Shown: positions 25,153-37,800 of the stretch, piece by piece
How positions within the stretch are numbered: the first letter of the stretch is position 1
How the letters are laid out: each line of letters starts with the position of its first letter
From: Pelargonium nanum
Taxonomy: Eukaryota; Streptophyta; Magnoliopsida; Geraniales; Geraniaceae
Assembly (NCBI GenBank): GCA_036897485.1
Contig: JAYMTF010000162.1
Location: 1-48,201, forward strand
Direction: 5' to 3'
Length of the DNA: 48,201 nucleotides
Program-made: the position numbers and the translations under genes
Notes under the pieces: model-generated
Told to the model about the DNA's origin: nothing
Database searches by the model: none
Seen by the model: the letters and a program-made list of their open reading frames with translations, nothing else

Positions 25153-28100
25153 TCAGGAATTGTCCATGCTGCATGAACCCAATAATGTTTGAACACCATT
25201 GTAACCCAATCCCTGCATCAAAGATTCAAATTTTCAAATAATTACATCAGAGGAGCATACACTGCAAGATCCCAAAGAAAAGAAAAGAGAAGGTTGGTTT
25301 ACAATTCAAAAATGGTGAAAAACTAGCTCATGGACCTCATACAGAAGAGGATTCATGGACCAGAGGTGGCAATTCGTGTTGTTACACAACACGAAAACTA
25401 TACAAAGTTAGCGTGTTTGGGCTTTGTAATCGTGTTGTGAACATGTTGGTTAGTAATCGTGTCGTGTTTGTGTTGGGCTTTCAAAACACACACACGATTA
25501 ATTAGTTGTGTTGTGACACGCACAGTACACCCAACACGCACACTTAAGGGTATAATTGTAAATTAATCCTAATAACGTGTCAAACGTGCTGAATAGTGTT
25601 GTGTCAAATGTGTTGGATGATGTTCGTGTCAATCGTGTCGCGTCAACACAACTCATTTAGTTATCGTGTTAAACGTGTCATGTTCGTGTTTTGTATTCAT
25701 ATTCATATCGTGTTCGTGTTGGATAAGTGTTCAGCAAATCATAACAGGATAGTTAAAGTAATCAAGCACACTCACTGATAGTATTTTAGCCAAAGAAATG
25801 TAGGGTTGAGCATCTGATTTCGCAACACAAAGTGCTAAGACACCATTGGACCTTTCCTTCTCTTCTGTGTAAAACTGCCTGTAAACTTGAATGCCTGAAA
25901 CAATTCATTCCATTACTTCCAATTGCAAACAATTCATTCTATTTTTTTTTAATTTACGAATAATATGCATGAAATGGCATTAACAAAAAGTGTCTTCACA
26001 AATAGATGAACACAAACTGTCCCCATATAACTAATTGATGTTTCTAGTAGAAATTACTTGTCTTTACCTTCTTCAATGGTTGTAACACCAGGAAGGACTT
26101 TTTCAAGACCCTCTTCTTTCAACATTTCAGAAAATGCATTATACCTGCGGACGTCCTGAATTTACGACATTATATCAAAGCATAAACAATCTGAAAATAG
26201 AAAGTTACAAATAAATTTTGTTTATATACCTGAACCTCATGCACCACACATTTATTGAACAACAGCAAGGATCCAGGTCCAATTCTGAGATCAAACAAAG
26301 TCCAGCAAATGAAATTGATGAACTGAAATGCTGAAATCACCAGCTATGAAGAGAACTCAGAAGCAAAAGCAGTAATTTGACACAACTTCCAGCATAATTA
26401 ACCACGAAGTAAATTAGGTTCTTACCATAAAATGAAACACTAGCAGAAAAAAAGGTCAACTTCATATGACTAATACAAGAGATTGACTCAAATGATCAAA
26501 TTCATGGCAGGACTCGTTAACAATTCTCCATGGCCATTATGAGGTAATTAACAGAATCAATGATGCATACAGTCAAGGCAGCTCGGATTGGGTGGGATGA
26601 CGTTTGGGTTTTTTTTTATGATGATCATTCAGCCTAAAAATAAACGCAGTAAAACTAAAATCTACTAGTGGGTAAATCTAATACCTGCTATGCATATGGA
26701 TGAAGACAAAAATGTAATATGATACTCCCTCCATCTCAAAAATCTATTTCTCTAAAATATTTGTCTCAATTTGTCCTCTTTCCTTTTTTTTTTTTGGTAA
26801 GTTAGTTATCCATGAATTATCAATAAAATCCTTCAAATTTATTTTCACACTAATAATATAAAATTCAGACCCCACTGCAAGTGGAGTGGTTTGGTGTTAC
26901 CCTGCTCATAGACATCCATCCCTATTTATCTGTAACTACAGTTAAGTAAAACAACATAGCCTCTAAAGCTCATAATCTTTTGACAATCCACTCAGCTGAA
27001 GATGTAAAGCTACTGCCAAGTTGAGTTAATCAGTTTGGGGTTGAGAAAAGCATTAGCAGTTTAGGCTTTAGAAACATACCAGAATCACAGACAACCCATA
27101 CAAACCCATTATGTTTCAATTTTTATCAATAGTTTCATACACATCATATCCATGTCAAGTACCAAGTAGCACTGTTGTTCAGCATTATTTAAATGTATTT
27201 ACCTCAGACATAATATGTTCAAGAACAACAACAAAAAGTTAATAGTAACAACAAAGAATGGGGAATGTGAAGAAAAAAGTGTATATAACACCTAATTAAG
27301 GCAATAAGAAAAAAGGTTTTACCGATTATAATCACCTACAGCGCACCTTCCTTCAACTGTTTTCAGACCATCTGCAAACAATGTCATTTAACCACAACGA
27401 AGACTTCAACTTAGTAAAATATGATTACTCAAAAGATATAGAAGAAAAGAACTAAGTGCATTTTAGAGCAGATAAGAGTTGAGTTTAGCTATGACTAGTT
27501 AAAATCATTCACAGCACAAATAAATAATACCTTTCAGTTGAGTAAAATAAGGCTCCTGAACATGAAGTTCAAAGTTTATGGTCTTCAACATCTGATAAAA
27601 GTAAAATAATAGAAGTTGTGATTGTAAAGCATAGTGCTATCAATTAATGTACAGAAAACGAAAAGCTAGAAAAAATTAATAGCATCACACATACATACAT
27701 TAACTAATTCAGCTCCCTTATCCAGAAGCAATTCATCCCATTCTTTCCGGTTCAAGTCATTGAATGGTGCAGTTTTGTTATATGTCCCATGTAACACTCC
27801 AGAAGTGATCCATTCATGCAATGATGATGCTAGATGCTTGTATAAAGGACGTGTGGGGACTCCTCCAGAGCATTCTGCAACAAAAAAGGTCAAATGAACC
27901 ATTTCCACTTTCGTTGTTAATCGATATAGAATATATGCTTTAATAAGCTTGTTGCCTTCCACTACCACCAACATTGTCCATATTTTCTTCATGGGTTATG
28001 GGGGGCAAATTCGATTGGCATGAATATAAGTTTTCTATGCTTGTAGCTAGAATTCCGTAACCTCAAAGAATGGACAATTGTTTGACGTCTAATGGTGGTG

Positions 28101-28670
28101 GCCTAGGCGGTTTACATTTCGCATGTGACCTTATAATGCGATTTGGGGAATTGGTAGATGATACATTCTTGGCTTGCTAAGGAGCCTATACTCTTAATTT
28201 CACAACATACATGTATATTTGGTTCATAACCATTTCATTTCTGCTTGATTAACTATAGAGCACCCCTGGGTTCTTTTGGTCCTCTCCACTACTACTTTTC
28301 TTGAAGTTATAATTTTCCCAATACAAGAAAGAGTCTTTATCACTGATTTTCACAAATCTAAAGTTTTAATTTTATTTTCACAGAATAAACAAAGAATAAG
28401 AATTGCAAACAGCAAAATTTATTGTCTTTCTATTTTACTTTCTCAGCAACCAAACAGAAAATAATAATGGAATATACCCAATTGAGTTGAGCCTTGGGAG
28501 TTGGGTTGGCGTGGATCTTCACGGAGGAGTTCCAAGCAGAAGTCTTTAGACAGACCCAGATCGAATTCTAGGGTTTTGTTGATAGAGGACTCAAGAGTGA
28601 ACTTCACAATCTCTGCCGTACACTCACTGAGCTCAACTGGGCTCCTTCCTGGTGAACTCTGTTGCTCCAT
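25153..28670 (-). CDS. ASCH-domain protein, C-terminally shortened tandem copy B
   Basis: Eight exons on the minus strand: 28478-28670, 27699-27874, 27531-27591, 27323-27371, 26230-26284, 26068-26155, 25776-25894 and 25153-25212. They encode 266 residues. Exons 3-7 have exactly the lengths of copy A exons 3-7 (61, 49, 55, 88, 119 nt), and all phases match. The ASCH core is complete, with DGLKTVEGR as the G-x-K-x-x-E-x-R signature. Exon 8 starts like copy A (GLGYNGVQTLLG against GLSYGGVQSLLG) but then lacks about 5 nt, shifts frame and stops at 25153-25155. The old frame can still be followed as HAAWTIPEE. Exons 9-11 have no counterpart in the 1 kb before copy A. All retained exons are open with consensus splice sites, so it may still make a protein. 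An in-frame ATG upstream at 28757 is less likely. Confidence 0.75.
25368..25735. mobile_element. CGTGT-rich non-autonomous element in ASCH B intron
   Basis: Packed with CGTGT/ACACG words in both orientations, starting GAGGTGGCAATTCGTGTTG and including TCGTGTCGTGTTTGTGTTGG and GTGTCAATCGTGTCGCGTC. The GGTGGCAATT start and motif-rich interior resemble plant hAT-type non-autonomous elements; the other end is not recognisable and may be lost. It fills most of the intron between exons 7 and 8 of copy B. The matching copy A intron lacks it. Confidence 0.5.
26725..26875. mobile_element. Half of a Stowaway MITE in ASCH B intron
   Basis: TACTCCCTCCATCTCAAAAA at 26723-26742 matches the Stowaway terminal repeat after a TA. 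Interior words such as AGTTAGTTATCCATGAATTATCAATAAA resemble the MITE at 13030-13250. No matching right end was found. Confidence 0.5.
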
Positions 28671-29114
28671 ACTTTCTTCTCTCCTTTCTCTACAAACTTT
28701 GATTCCAATCCCAATTAAATCAATTAGGGAATTGCTGTTTTGTTTGTACCATGACAAAAGTCAACAAATGGTCAACATATGAACCCACCTCTAGAATGCA
28801 AAACAATTGCTGACATGACATGATACAAAAACAACAATAAAAAAATTACTATTTTATATTGTTATTACAGGGAATTTTCATTAACATTACAATGAAGATT
28901 CCATTTTGGCCTATGGGGTTGGTCCCCCAGATTTGGCCTTGTAAATTACAAAGAAAGAAAAAGTATGATGCAAGTTACTTTCTGCTTTATAAACTAGCTT
29001 ACAAGTTTCTTGCACATCTTCCTGTACAATATTGTATCTTGATTCTTGATTCTTGATCTTGTAGTGCATTGCACATTTCTGTTTCACTTGTATTCTCTTG
29101 GAAGTGAATGTTGG
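28671..29114. other. Spacer between membrane-protein gene and ASCH B
   Basis: 444 bp separating the stop codon of the upstream membrane-protein gene from the ATG of ASCH copy B, both on the minus strand. It must hold the 3' UTR of the first and the leader and promoter of the second. I see no clear TATA box. Confidence 0.5.
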
Positions 29115-31999
29115 TTACAAAACTGAACTGGGATTTGAATCTTTTTGCATATCTTTGTCCATTCCAGATTCCATCACACTTGCTGAATCAGATTCAGCCT
29201 GAGGCTTCACAGAACCATCTGAGAACTGGTGGTGCTGCTCATGGTGAGCCTTTGTTGTCCATGTCACAATCAAAACCACCATGACCACTGAGAGAAACAC
29301 CATCCCTGACCAAACCAACCTCACACATTTCTTCAGAGGTTTGCAATGTTTCTCAAGGATCTCAGCAAAAGCATCCTTCACTGATTGGCATTCCACCAAA
29401 TCTCCCATACCCGGATACGCGTTTAGTAGCTCCTGAACTGAACCACTGTAAGTGTCCACTTCTTGAAATTCACCTTCACAGGTTCCATTGTTGGCATCAG
29501 AACAATGTAAGAGCTTCAACACCTTCGAGCAATAAACTTTTCGGTCTCAGAATCAATAAGGTATATATGATGATCAACCTTTTTTAGAACTCCAATTACC
29601 ATTTTAGCATACCTGTGGGATGTCACCTATTTGGACAGAATTGGCAGGGCAGTTTTCAGGCTGGTATTGGTACTCAGGCGGCGCAGAGAAAGGATTGCAG
29701 ACGCGAACAAGAATTGGGTAAGATGTTTCTTGGAGTGATATATTTGCATTCACCTGCAAGTGAATGATTTGAAACACAAAATTTTGATATCTCTTTTCTT
29801 GTTCTTGATCTTTCATAGTAAATGTTACAATCATATACCTCATTCACAAGATTATAGATTCCTGCACCGACTTCCAAAAGAATTGGTTTTGCTGAGAGCA
29901 GTTCGTTGCACGGGAGGATTGAATTCAAGCTATTGTTGTTAGGATTTTCTTGGAAGCTTTCAAGAGCTGTGCATGTATCAGTTGAGAACCTGAAAGAACC
30001 AGACTATTGTTATTAGTTACTATGCTCAAACTCTAAAATGTTCTTGAAAATTAAGTAAATAGGTTCAGAGAAAGAAGGATCTTGATCGGCTTTACCTTTC
30101 CAAGAAGAAGTACGCGCCGAAAAAAACCCAGCACAGAACTGTCAGGAACCAGCACAATACAATAAGCCTGCAAGACAAGAAATCATATATGAGTGTACTC
30201 AAATACATGGAAATCAAGTGCTCATGAAATATATTAGCTTTTCTATGGATTTTTCTCTACGTACGAGAAAAGTGCTCGTTGGAACCTCAGAATTCCTGCA
30301 ACTGCAACACAATGAAGAGTTAGTGAGAAAGTGATCAATTGCTAATAATTTTGTAAAATGTTGAAGCTTACACATACCTGACAGTGCAATAACAGCAATC
30401 AAGTTGAAGGATATAGTCAGTGTTAATATTATGTACCTGCAAATAGAAACTAAAGTATGTTAATGTTTGTACACATTTATATATGGAGAAAAGAAAAGAA
30501 GAAACTCACACTATCTTCAAACCCTTGTTGATCAAGCGCGTTTTCTCCGTGGCCTGATTCTCTATATCTGCACCCTCAGTGCCAAGCTTTTCAGATGTGG
30601 AGGTCAAAAAGAGAGAGGCCTCACTTCTTCCAGTATTTGCTTCCAAGATGTCCCTCATGTCTGTCATTGCTTCTGTAGTGTTCGATATGGTTCCCGATAC
30701 CTCATTCGCTGTCTTCATGATAATGTCCACAACACTCTTTACCTCTGAATGGAACCTGGCATTTCCTCCAAGAACCAACCCAGATGCAACTCTGCTCACA
30801 GTTAACAATATCAGAAAATTTTGCTACAATGTAACTAAAACACTACATGCCACGGAACAGAATCAGACAGAAAATTTTGGTATTTTGTATCATGTTTAAG
30901 TACATTACATGTAATATTTTGATGTTAAATTGTGTGACTTACATTGCCAAGGTTGTGAAGAATGTTGCTAGGAGAATATGCCAGAGGTAAGGTTGCCTAT
31001 TGTAACCTAATGATCTCTTCTTCAGCTTTCTTTTGTTGTTTCTTTTACAACAGAAGGTAGTTGCTAGAAGAAAAAATCCATACAAAACTCCACATACAAG
31101 CCATAGCACTCCCATGGCATATCCATTAACACCTGTGAATATGGTTGACTGGCACAATGGAGAAAAATTAGTCTATGTGTGTATCAGTAGCAACTTCATG
31201 GGTGTGTACTGAGAGAGAGACTTACACTCCAATAATTCTTGTTGGTGATGTCAAATCCACCTCTGAATTTCTTGAAGTGATCCAAAGGATCCACCCTCAC
31301 TGTATCATCTGACTGTTTGATGGATACAGTTGTGGCATTGTCTGTCTCAAGCAACATCAATATCAGTTGTTGTTTATAAGAGTACCAGTTAAACTTGACT
31401 CTAACCCAAAAGTTTAAGCTATAGGCGGATGATCCAACTAGTATATCAAGTGGCTAAAAACACAATAGATAATACACGTGGACCAAGAAGGAAGGCAACA
31501 AAGACGGGTCACTAGGCTCAAACCAAACAAGCTCTGATCTCATGTTAAACTTGACTCCGACCCAAAAGGTTAAACTAATAGGTGGAGAGTCTAACTAATA
31601 TATCAAGTGGCACCGGACTTCAAATTCTTTCGATATGGGATACATCGACAATAACCCAATAACTGAGTTGTTTCAGCTGCAAACTTGTCACTTATGTTCT
31701 TTCAAGATTCTATTTAGGCCTCAAACACAAAACAAAAGCTAAAACTAGATTCTTGCAAGTTCTGACACTGAGCCCATGACAAAATTTGAGTCCACATGTT
31801 ACAAGCCCAAGACTGAGTCCAACTAAAGCTAAAACTACTCAAAAGTTTCAAGTTTGTAGTAATAAAAATAGGAAGCCATACCTGGTTGCAAGCTAGTAGT
31901 GGATGTGATTGTTAACCCATCAATATGTTTGACATTTAGTCCCAAAACCATTACGATTAAAGTTAGGAGCATAGCAACTAGGGCTCTTGTGGAGTCCAT
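29115..31999 (-). CDS. Five-pass membrane protein with signal peptide, unknown function
   Basis: Ten exons on the minus strand: 31882-31999, 31226-31341, 30943-31148, 30510-30791, 30378-30436, 30265-30295, 30096-30167, 29839-29989, 29613-29753 and 29115-29522. Phases close to give 527 residues. Features: N-terminal signal peptide (about 1-28, hydrophobic VAMLLTLIVMVLGL); membrane helices at about 88-110, 134-155, 242-262, 272-292 and 460-480; a basic loop (KRNNKRKLKKR) between helices 1 and 2; a helical loop of about 85 residues between 2 and 3; a Cys-containing loop of about 165 residues between 4 and 5; a polar, acidic tail. The plan fits a conserved plant 'transmembrane protein' family of similar length that I know only as uncharacterised. 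Order and loop sizes recall prominin or tweety proteins in smaller form, but that is an architectural comparison, not shown homology. It probably sits in the plasma or an endomembrane. Confidence 0.85.
31385..31612. repeat. Direct repeat from an LTR-like element in the first intron
   Basis: GTTAAACTTGACTCYRACCCAAAAG plus about 40 more bases ending ATATCAAGTGGC occurs at about 31390-31453 and 31543-31610. The second copy is preceded by AAGCTCTGATCTCATG, close to GCTCTGATACCATG, the reverse complement of an initiator-Met tRNA primer-binding site. It looks like remnants of a small LTR element (TRIM or copia type) within an intron. Confidence 0.45.
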
Positions 32000-33065
32000 C
32001 CCTACCCTGTCAAATAAGTAATTAGTAATAAAGCTTTAAACTTAGCTATTCAAAGTTGACCAAGACCCATATCATCAACTCAATTCTTCCCCAACTAACC
32101 CACTAGAGATGAACCAAACCCTTCAAACAAGTTATTAATTTACTTAAATGTGAGATTGAGAAGAAGAAAAAAACAAGAAAATTAAATGATGGAGAATTAT
32201 GATCTCACCTAGCTACCCACTTTTAAAAATATGAAACAAATTTACAAGCAAATAGTCCATGAAAATTGTAACCTATATTCAGCTGCAGAACTAGGGGTGA
32301 GCAGGCAGCTGCCTATGCCATCTCCAAACTTTCACAATGAACATATTAACTGGTTTTCCTAATAAGGTTAAGATCATATATAGTTTATATGTTCGGTTTT
32401 GTTTTCATATGCACACCCCTATCCTACATCCCGGCTCTGCTACTGCCTATATAGTCATGAGAAGGAACTGATTAGTGCTTGTTTACACCTTCATAAAGAG
32501 TCTATGCAAGCAATAAAAAAATATGGCAAGATCCAAATTGAAGAAGCAAGACAAAAGAAAACAAAACACATAACCAACCAAGGAGGAAATGAGCAATACC
32601 TTATCTAGGAACTCACCAGAACTTGATAGCTGCAACAAAAATGAAATGTTTCAGCAAAAGAGCCTCCAAGAGCTTGTCATGTGCAATTCACATATATCAG
32701 CATAATCTATCAGCTTCAGCTCCAGCTTCTCAAATAAAGAGTATTGAACAAGCAAAACCCACCTCAGAAATAACCTTAATTATGCTCACATTCTCTCACA
32801 CAAGCCACTAATATAGAAACATTGACCCTCTTCAAAAAAATTCTCTGTTGCAGTCTTTGGAGCTCAAGAAATGAAGCTAGCAGCCAAAACCCAGGTCAAC
32901 TGAAACATCTCTAGGCTTTCAAATCCTTGAAAGCCATCTCTGACATAACCATATAAAAAATGGAGAAAAACCCACAATTTTTGGAGTTCTAAAAATCAAA
33001 ACTTTGTAAAGAAACCGTGTAAAACACTAGCGAATGAACCCATGAAAATGGGCATTTATAGAGTC
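32000..33065 (-). promoter_or_regulatory. Promoter and probable spliced 5' UTR of the membrane-protein gene
   Basis: A minus-strand TATAAAT box at 33054-33060 would start transcription near 33025, over 1 kb above the ATG. An acceptor TTATTTGACAG|GGTAGGG lies 9 nt before the ATG, so at least one 5' UTR intron is likely. A second acceptor-donor pair, GTTGCAG|CTATCAAGTTCTG|GTGAGT, near 32611-32632 could frame a 13-nt non-coding microexon. Donor choice for the first exon is unclear. Confidence 0.4.
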
Positions 33066-34895
33066 ATCCAAACTGAACCCACTTCCTGAAATCACACAAC
33101 AACTCCAAAAAAAAGGCTTCACTGATCACATCATCATTTCATTTATGTTTGTTAAATCATAAATATGTGTGAATTGATTGCTATATATAATTGCATCATA
33201 TCTGACCTCCAAACCCATTATATACATTTCCTTCTCAATCTTCTCTTTTCTCAAAGTCAAAGAAACAACAAATTCTTGTTTCTGGTCGTTTAACTTGACC
33301 AGCTAGAGTTTCTGGTTTTTCTTTTCATTTCTAGAGGAAAAAATGGTATGGTTTTCAATAAAGTTGATTTTTTTTTACATATTGCCAAGAAGCTGCAGAA
33401 GAGGAGGCTTTTCTTCTATCTTTCTGTCAAATAAAAGTAACAGTCAACAGTTTATTGGTTGCTTTGTAAAAAATCAGTTTATTTTGTTACAAAAAATTTG
33501 CTCTGTAAATGATTTTTGTTGAATCATACCATTAAAGTCAATAACAGAATAAGGAATGGAAAAGGTTTATATGTAGTCTTTTCATAGCAATAATTAGTAT
33601 ATTTTAGTATTGCTTTGTTTTCTTGTTCAACTTTTAAATTTTAATACAGTTTAAGATTTTAAGATTAGTTGATGGCATACTTTTTTTGAGCAATCACGTA
33701 GACTTGCAAAAGTAGAATATGAAAACTTTGAGATAGGTATTAAGGAATTGCACATTTTGCAAGTTGCGGAGGGCTCTTTGCGTTTCATAAACATTATATA
33801 CGTAAATAAAAATAAAAAGTTTCAGTCATACATTTTATGCTTGAAAGTCAGTTAAAACATGGTTAAATTTTACATGAGCGAGCGCTCGGAATTCACAAAT
33901 TTATTGAGACGGGTATGTATATTAATTTGTGATGTGTCAAACTCTCGTACACTTGACTGAGTCTCGGTCATTAACTCTCAGCATAAAATGACAGAAGATT
34001 AGTGTGATAATCTATTCCATTCAATTTATAAAATGTAATGAACTTTTTTAGCTCTGACTCGTAACTAAACCTAAACCATTAAAGCCAAGTTGGACCCATC
34101 TATTCCAATTCTCTCAAAATAATTTAAAACGGCAATTTTTTGTTAATTTTTTGTGGGTAAAATGGTCCTAAATTATTTAATATCGATAATCAATATGGTT
34201 TGGGTCAAACACATCTGCATAATGTCTTTAAAGTCTGGAACCTTGTAGACAAAACTATATTGCCAACCAAGTGCAATGACAAATAAAATAATTGAACGGT
34301 TAAATATTCGGTCCAATTTCATTGAACCATTAATAAACCACGGCGAGTAAATTTAATTCAATACAAATCGTAACCCTGTATCTAAACATACTTTGATATA
34401 TTTCAGCGACAAATGAGATAAAACACAAGTTGAGATTATTTTTTTTTATAAGCAAGCAAAACAACCGAGGCTCGAATCTGAGACCTCTAGAGAAGCAAGC
34501 GCCTTAAGACACAAGTTGAGATTCAACCCGTCAAAGGTTTAAACAATAAAGAAAAATGTCTACACACTTAATCACAAGGTTAGTGAATTTACACAAATTT
34601 GTAACTTTACAGGCACATTTCAGTTTCATCAATCCAACTATGAAATTCAGAATAATAAAACTGTTAGGAAATAAAATAACAATAATGACGCTGCCACTTA
34701 TTTATTAATTTCCAACACCTAATGTCTAATGGCTACAAGCTACAATCTGCATACTGAAATTAATTTCAAAATCAAGCATTATAGAGAAAAAGACTGGTTA
34801 ACTAACTTGATTTGATTTACAGTTAATTCCATGTTCAAAGGACGATATTGGATTCGGAGACAACATCAACTGAGCTGAGCTGTGCCTGATCGCCG
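33066..34895. other. Intergenic between membrane-protein promoter and DUF3755 gene
   Basis: AT-rich, no gene seen. Around 34440-34510 a minus-strand fragment with GAGGTCTCAGATTCGAGCCTC is probably another SINE piece. The right end must contain the 3' UTR of the DUF3755 gene. Confidence 0.5.
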
Positions 34896-37800
34896 CTAAA
34901 TTTGAAGGGGCGATTGGGAAAGTATGGAGCTTGCTAGCTCCTCGTTCATCTTCACCGGAAGTGGCGGCATCTGCTTCATTATTATGTCTGGCATATCATT
35001 CAACCTGCACACACAACACAATCATGCACCAATATCAACCACTACCAAACTTACAATCTTGTTCTACTCAACAATATAACACAAGCTCACAAAAAAAAAA
35101 AACTACTGACACTTCGGTATAACACTAAAGATATTTTTAGCATCAACCTATGGGTCGTGAAAGTGGCCCATACACACTAGTGGAACAACCCGACACCGTG
35201 TACATGATAATGGCCACACATACAAGTTCTTTAAAATCTTCTGACAGTATATGGGATCAGCCTCAAAACAACTCCATGGGGGAAAAAAAAGTAAGGTATC
35301 ACAAAAGCTCATTCCGTATAGAGAGCTATTGAATAAGATATTTTCAACTTATCAACTTCGACATTACATCTTCATAACAAAAAAAATTCTCACAACCTAA
35401 ATAGTTGAATTAGTAGTGGTCAGTGACAGTCTATGATATTGCTGGTTCTTCATGTAATGATCATCAAGCAAAACAAATTTGTAATGTAAAATTTAAAAGT
35501 ACAATATTGTAATAAAAATTCATTCAGGGATAACATAGACCCCAAGGATTCAATGATAAGCTGATTTGGAACAGGCAGATACACAAAGTGGGGGACAATA
35601 ATCATTCAATTTACCACAATGGACATTCATAGAAGCACTTGCTGAGAAGGCATATGCAACACTGGACAAATGCCCATAGTACTCGTAGATCTATATTACA
35701 CAGTTAACTGACTACTGGGAACAAGAAACAAATGATAACAAACTAGTTTGACAGCCAAAAAATAATATCTGCAGCATTAACATATAACGTAACAATTCAA
35801 TTTCATGTACTTGGAGATGAGGAAAGATACATATACATGTACATATGTCTGCCAATGTACACAAACAAATTATGCATGAAGTAACTTTATAACAGAATTT
35901 TAAAAGAAAACATTGCAACATACTCGTTCATAATCCTGATGAAGTTATTGCGAGCTTGGAAAAAGAGACCGAAATTATCCTGTACCTGAAAAGGGAAGGC
36001 TCATTCTGTTAGACAATTGCCCAGGAGGCAAGAACTAGGCAAGCAAGATAGTTGAATCAGATCAAAGATGCATCAGCATCCTAAAAATAAGCAATTCGAC
36101 CTTTATTACCTCTGCTAAAATGCATGTCTTGAGAATATGGTGTCTGGTTTCTAGCAAGAATAACGTGAATAAATAAAAATACTTAGTGTAAGTACTTCAC
36201 CTGGCAAGCATGAAGATTTGCAGAAATTTGGTCAAGAGCCTGAGCATTTTGCTTAAGAAGCTCTCCCATAGGACCACCAATTGCTGTGAAGATCACAATG
36301 TATTTCTTTAATATAATCAATGGATAGAAAAGAATATTAAAAGTGCATTCTTTCCACAAAGACTCTACAAGTATAAAACTAATGCCTCATTTATCACAAC
36401 AGATACATCATCTCAAGGTAAAAGTACCATAAAAGTGGAACAGTACAGTACAAAAGACAAATAATATAAAACAGGTGATAGTGCCAAAGCAAACAGTTTT
36501 AATATCTAAAACAAATATCACCAACTTAAAGAGCAGGATACCTTTTAAAAGACCTCTCCAATTAGTATTACCTATATGAAATTTGTAGTAATAGTTGAAC
36601 GCTATCAATCTTCTTTAGTTGAACAGCCATAGATCACATCCACATATTAGCCATTATGCTGTATTATTATTCCTCTAACCAACTCCAAAACTGAAATCTC
36701 ACTCTAATTTACAAAACATTTCATTCACTCTCATTTTGTATTAGATTCACAGACTTCAAAAAATGGAAGTGTTTAGGCAAAACATGCAGTAACTTACAAG
36801 ATATTCATAATGGGCCATACAATAGAATTGCTGAATTCTTAGACATTTAATCTAAAGGTTCCATGGAATCCTGATATTCCGCATCATGTAACATTCATAG
36901 CCATGTCTGAACAAGTGAATTTCCTATTACAGCTCAAGATGATTTAAGGCCCCTAGCAAATGCATGTACTTTAGTCAAATTGTAAGTAGACTCAAAATTC
37001 TCTGACTGTTACAACAGAGGAACTATAGTTAATGTTATAATAGATAGTTAGACATCTAATGTATTATGCAACAATCATATCCCCATCATCATACAATACA
37101 CTCCATTGCTCCAGTAATTGTAAACATGTGTAAATGCTAAATTCTTGTATGACACATAAGCATTAAGAACATACCTAACAACAAATTAAAACCCATACTA
37201 GCAGTACCAGCCACCCAATTATGATGCAGATAAAGATAAACAGTTCATCTATTAATGTTGGCAAATTTGAGACTAAAACGAGAAACTATTGTGGAAAGGT
37301 ACAGTGGGCAAATAATGCACAAATAAAATTGAATTTAACTATGTCAATCTTGTATATATATACATAACACCAGAAGAGGAAACATCATTCAGAAAGATTA
37401 AGAACTTTATCATAGAAATAAATAAATAAAACAGACCTTGGTATGGGATGCCATCGTCATTGTCCACGTTATGCATCACTGGTAGTGCATATGGAGGAAT
37501 ATTTGGTCGAGCTGCAAAGTGTGATGACTTTGCAGAATGATCAGTAACTCTTTCCTGCAAAAGAAATACAGAAACTATCCCCTAAGCATCTTTTAGAAAG
37601 TTAGTGCCATATTCCCTTGATCCAGCCAGATCCTTAACTAGAATGCTACCCTATTAAAGTACTTCAGATACGAACACTGTTTTCCCTCTGCTTTACAACT
37701 ATGTCATGACATTAATTCTATGTAGAGAATCAAATAATTTCTGAAATCAGTCCCAATCTAATCTATAATCTAAATGTCACATTGTCCATTGACAATATCC

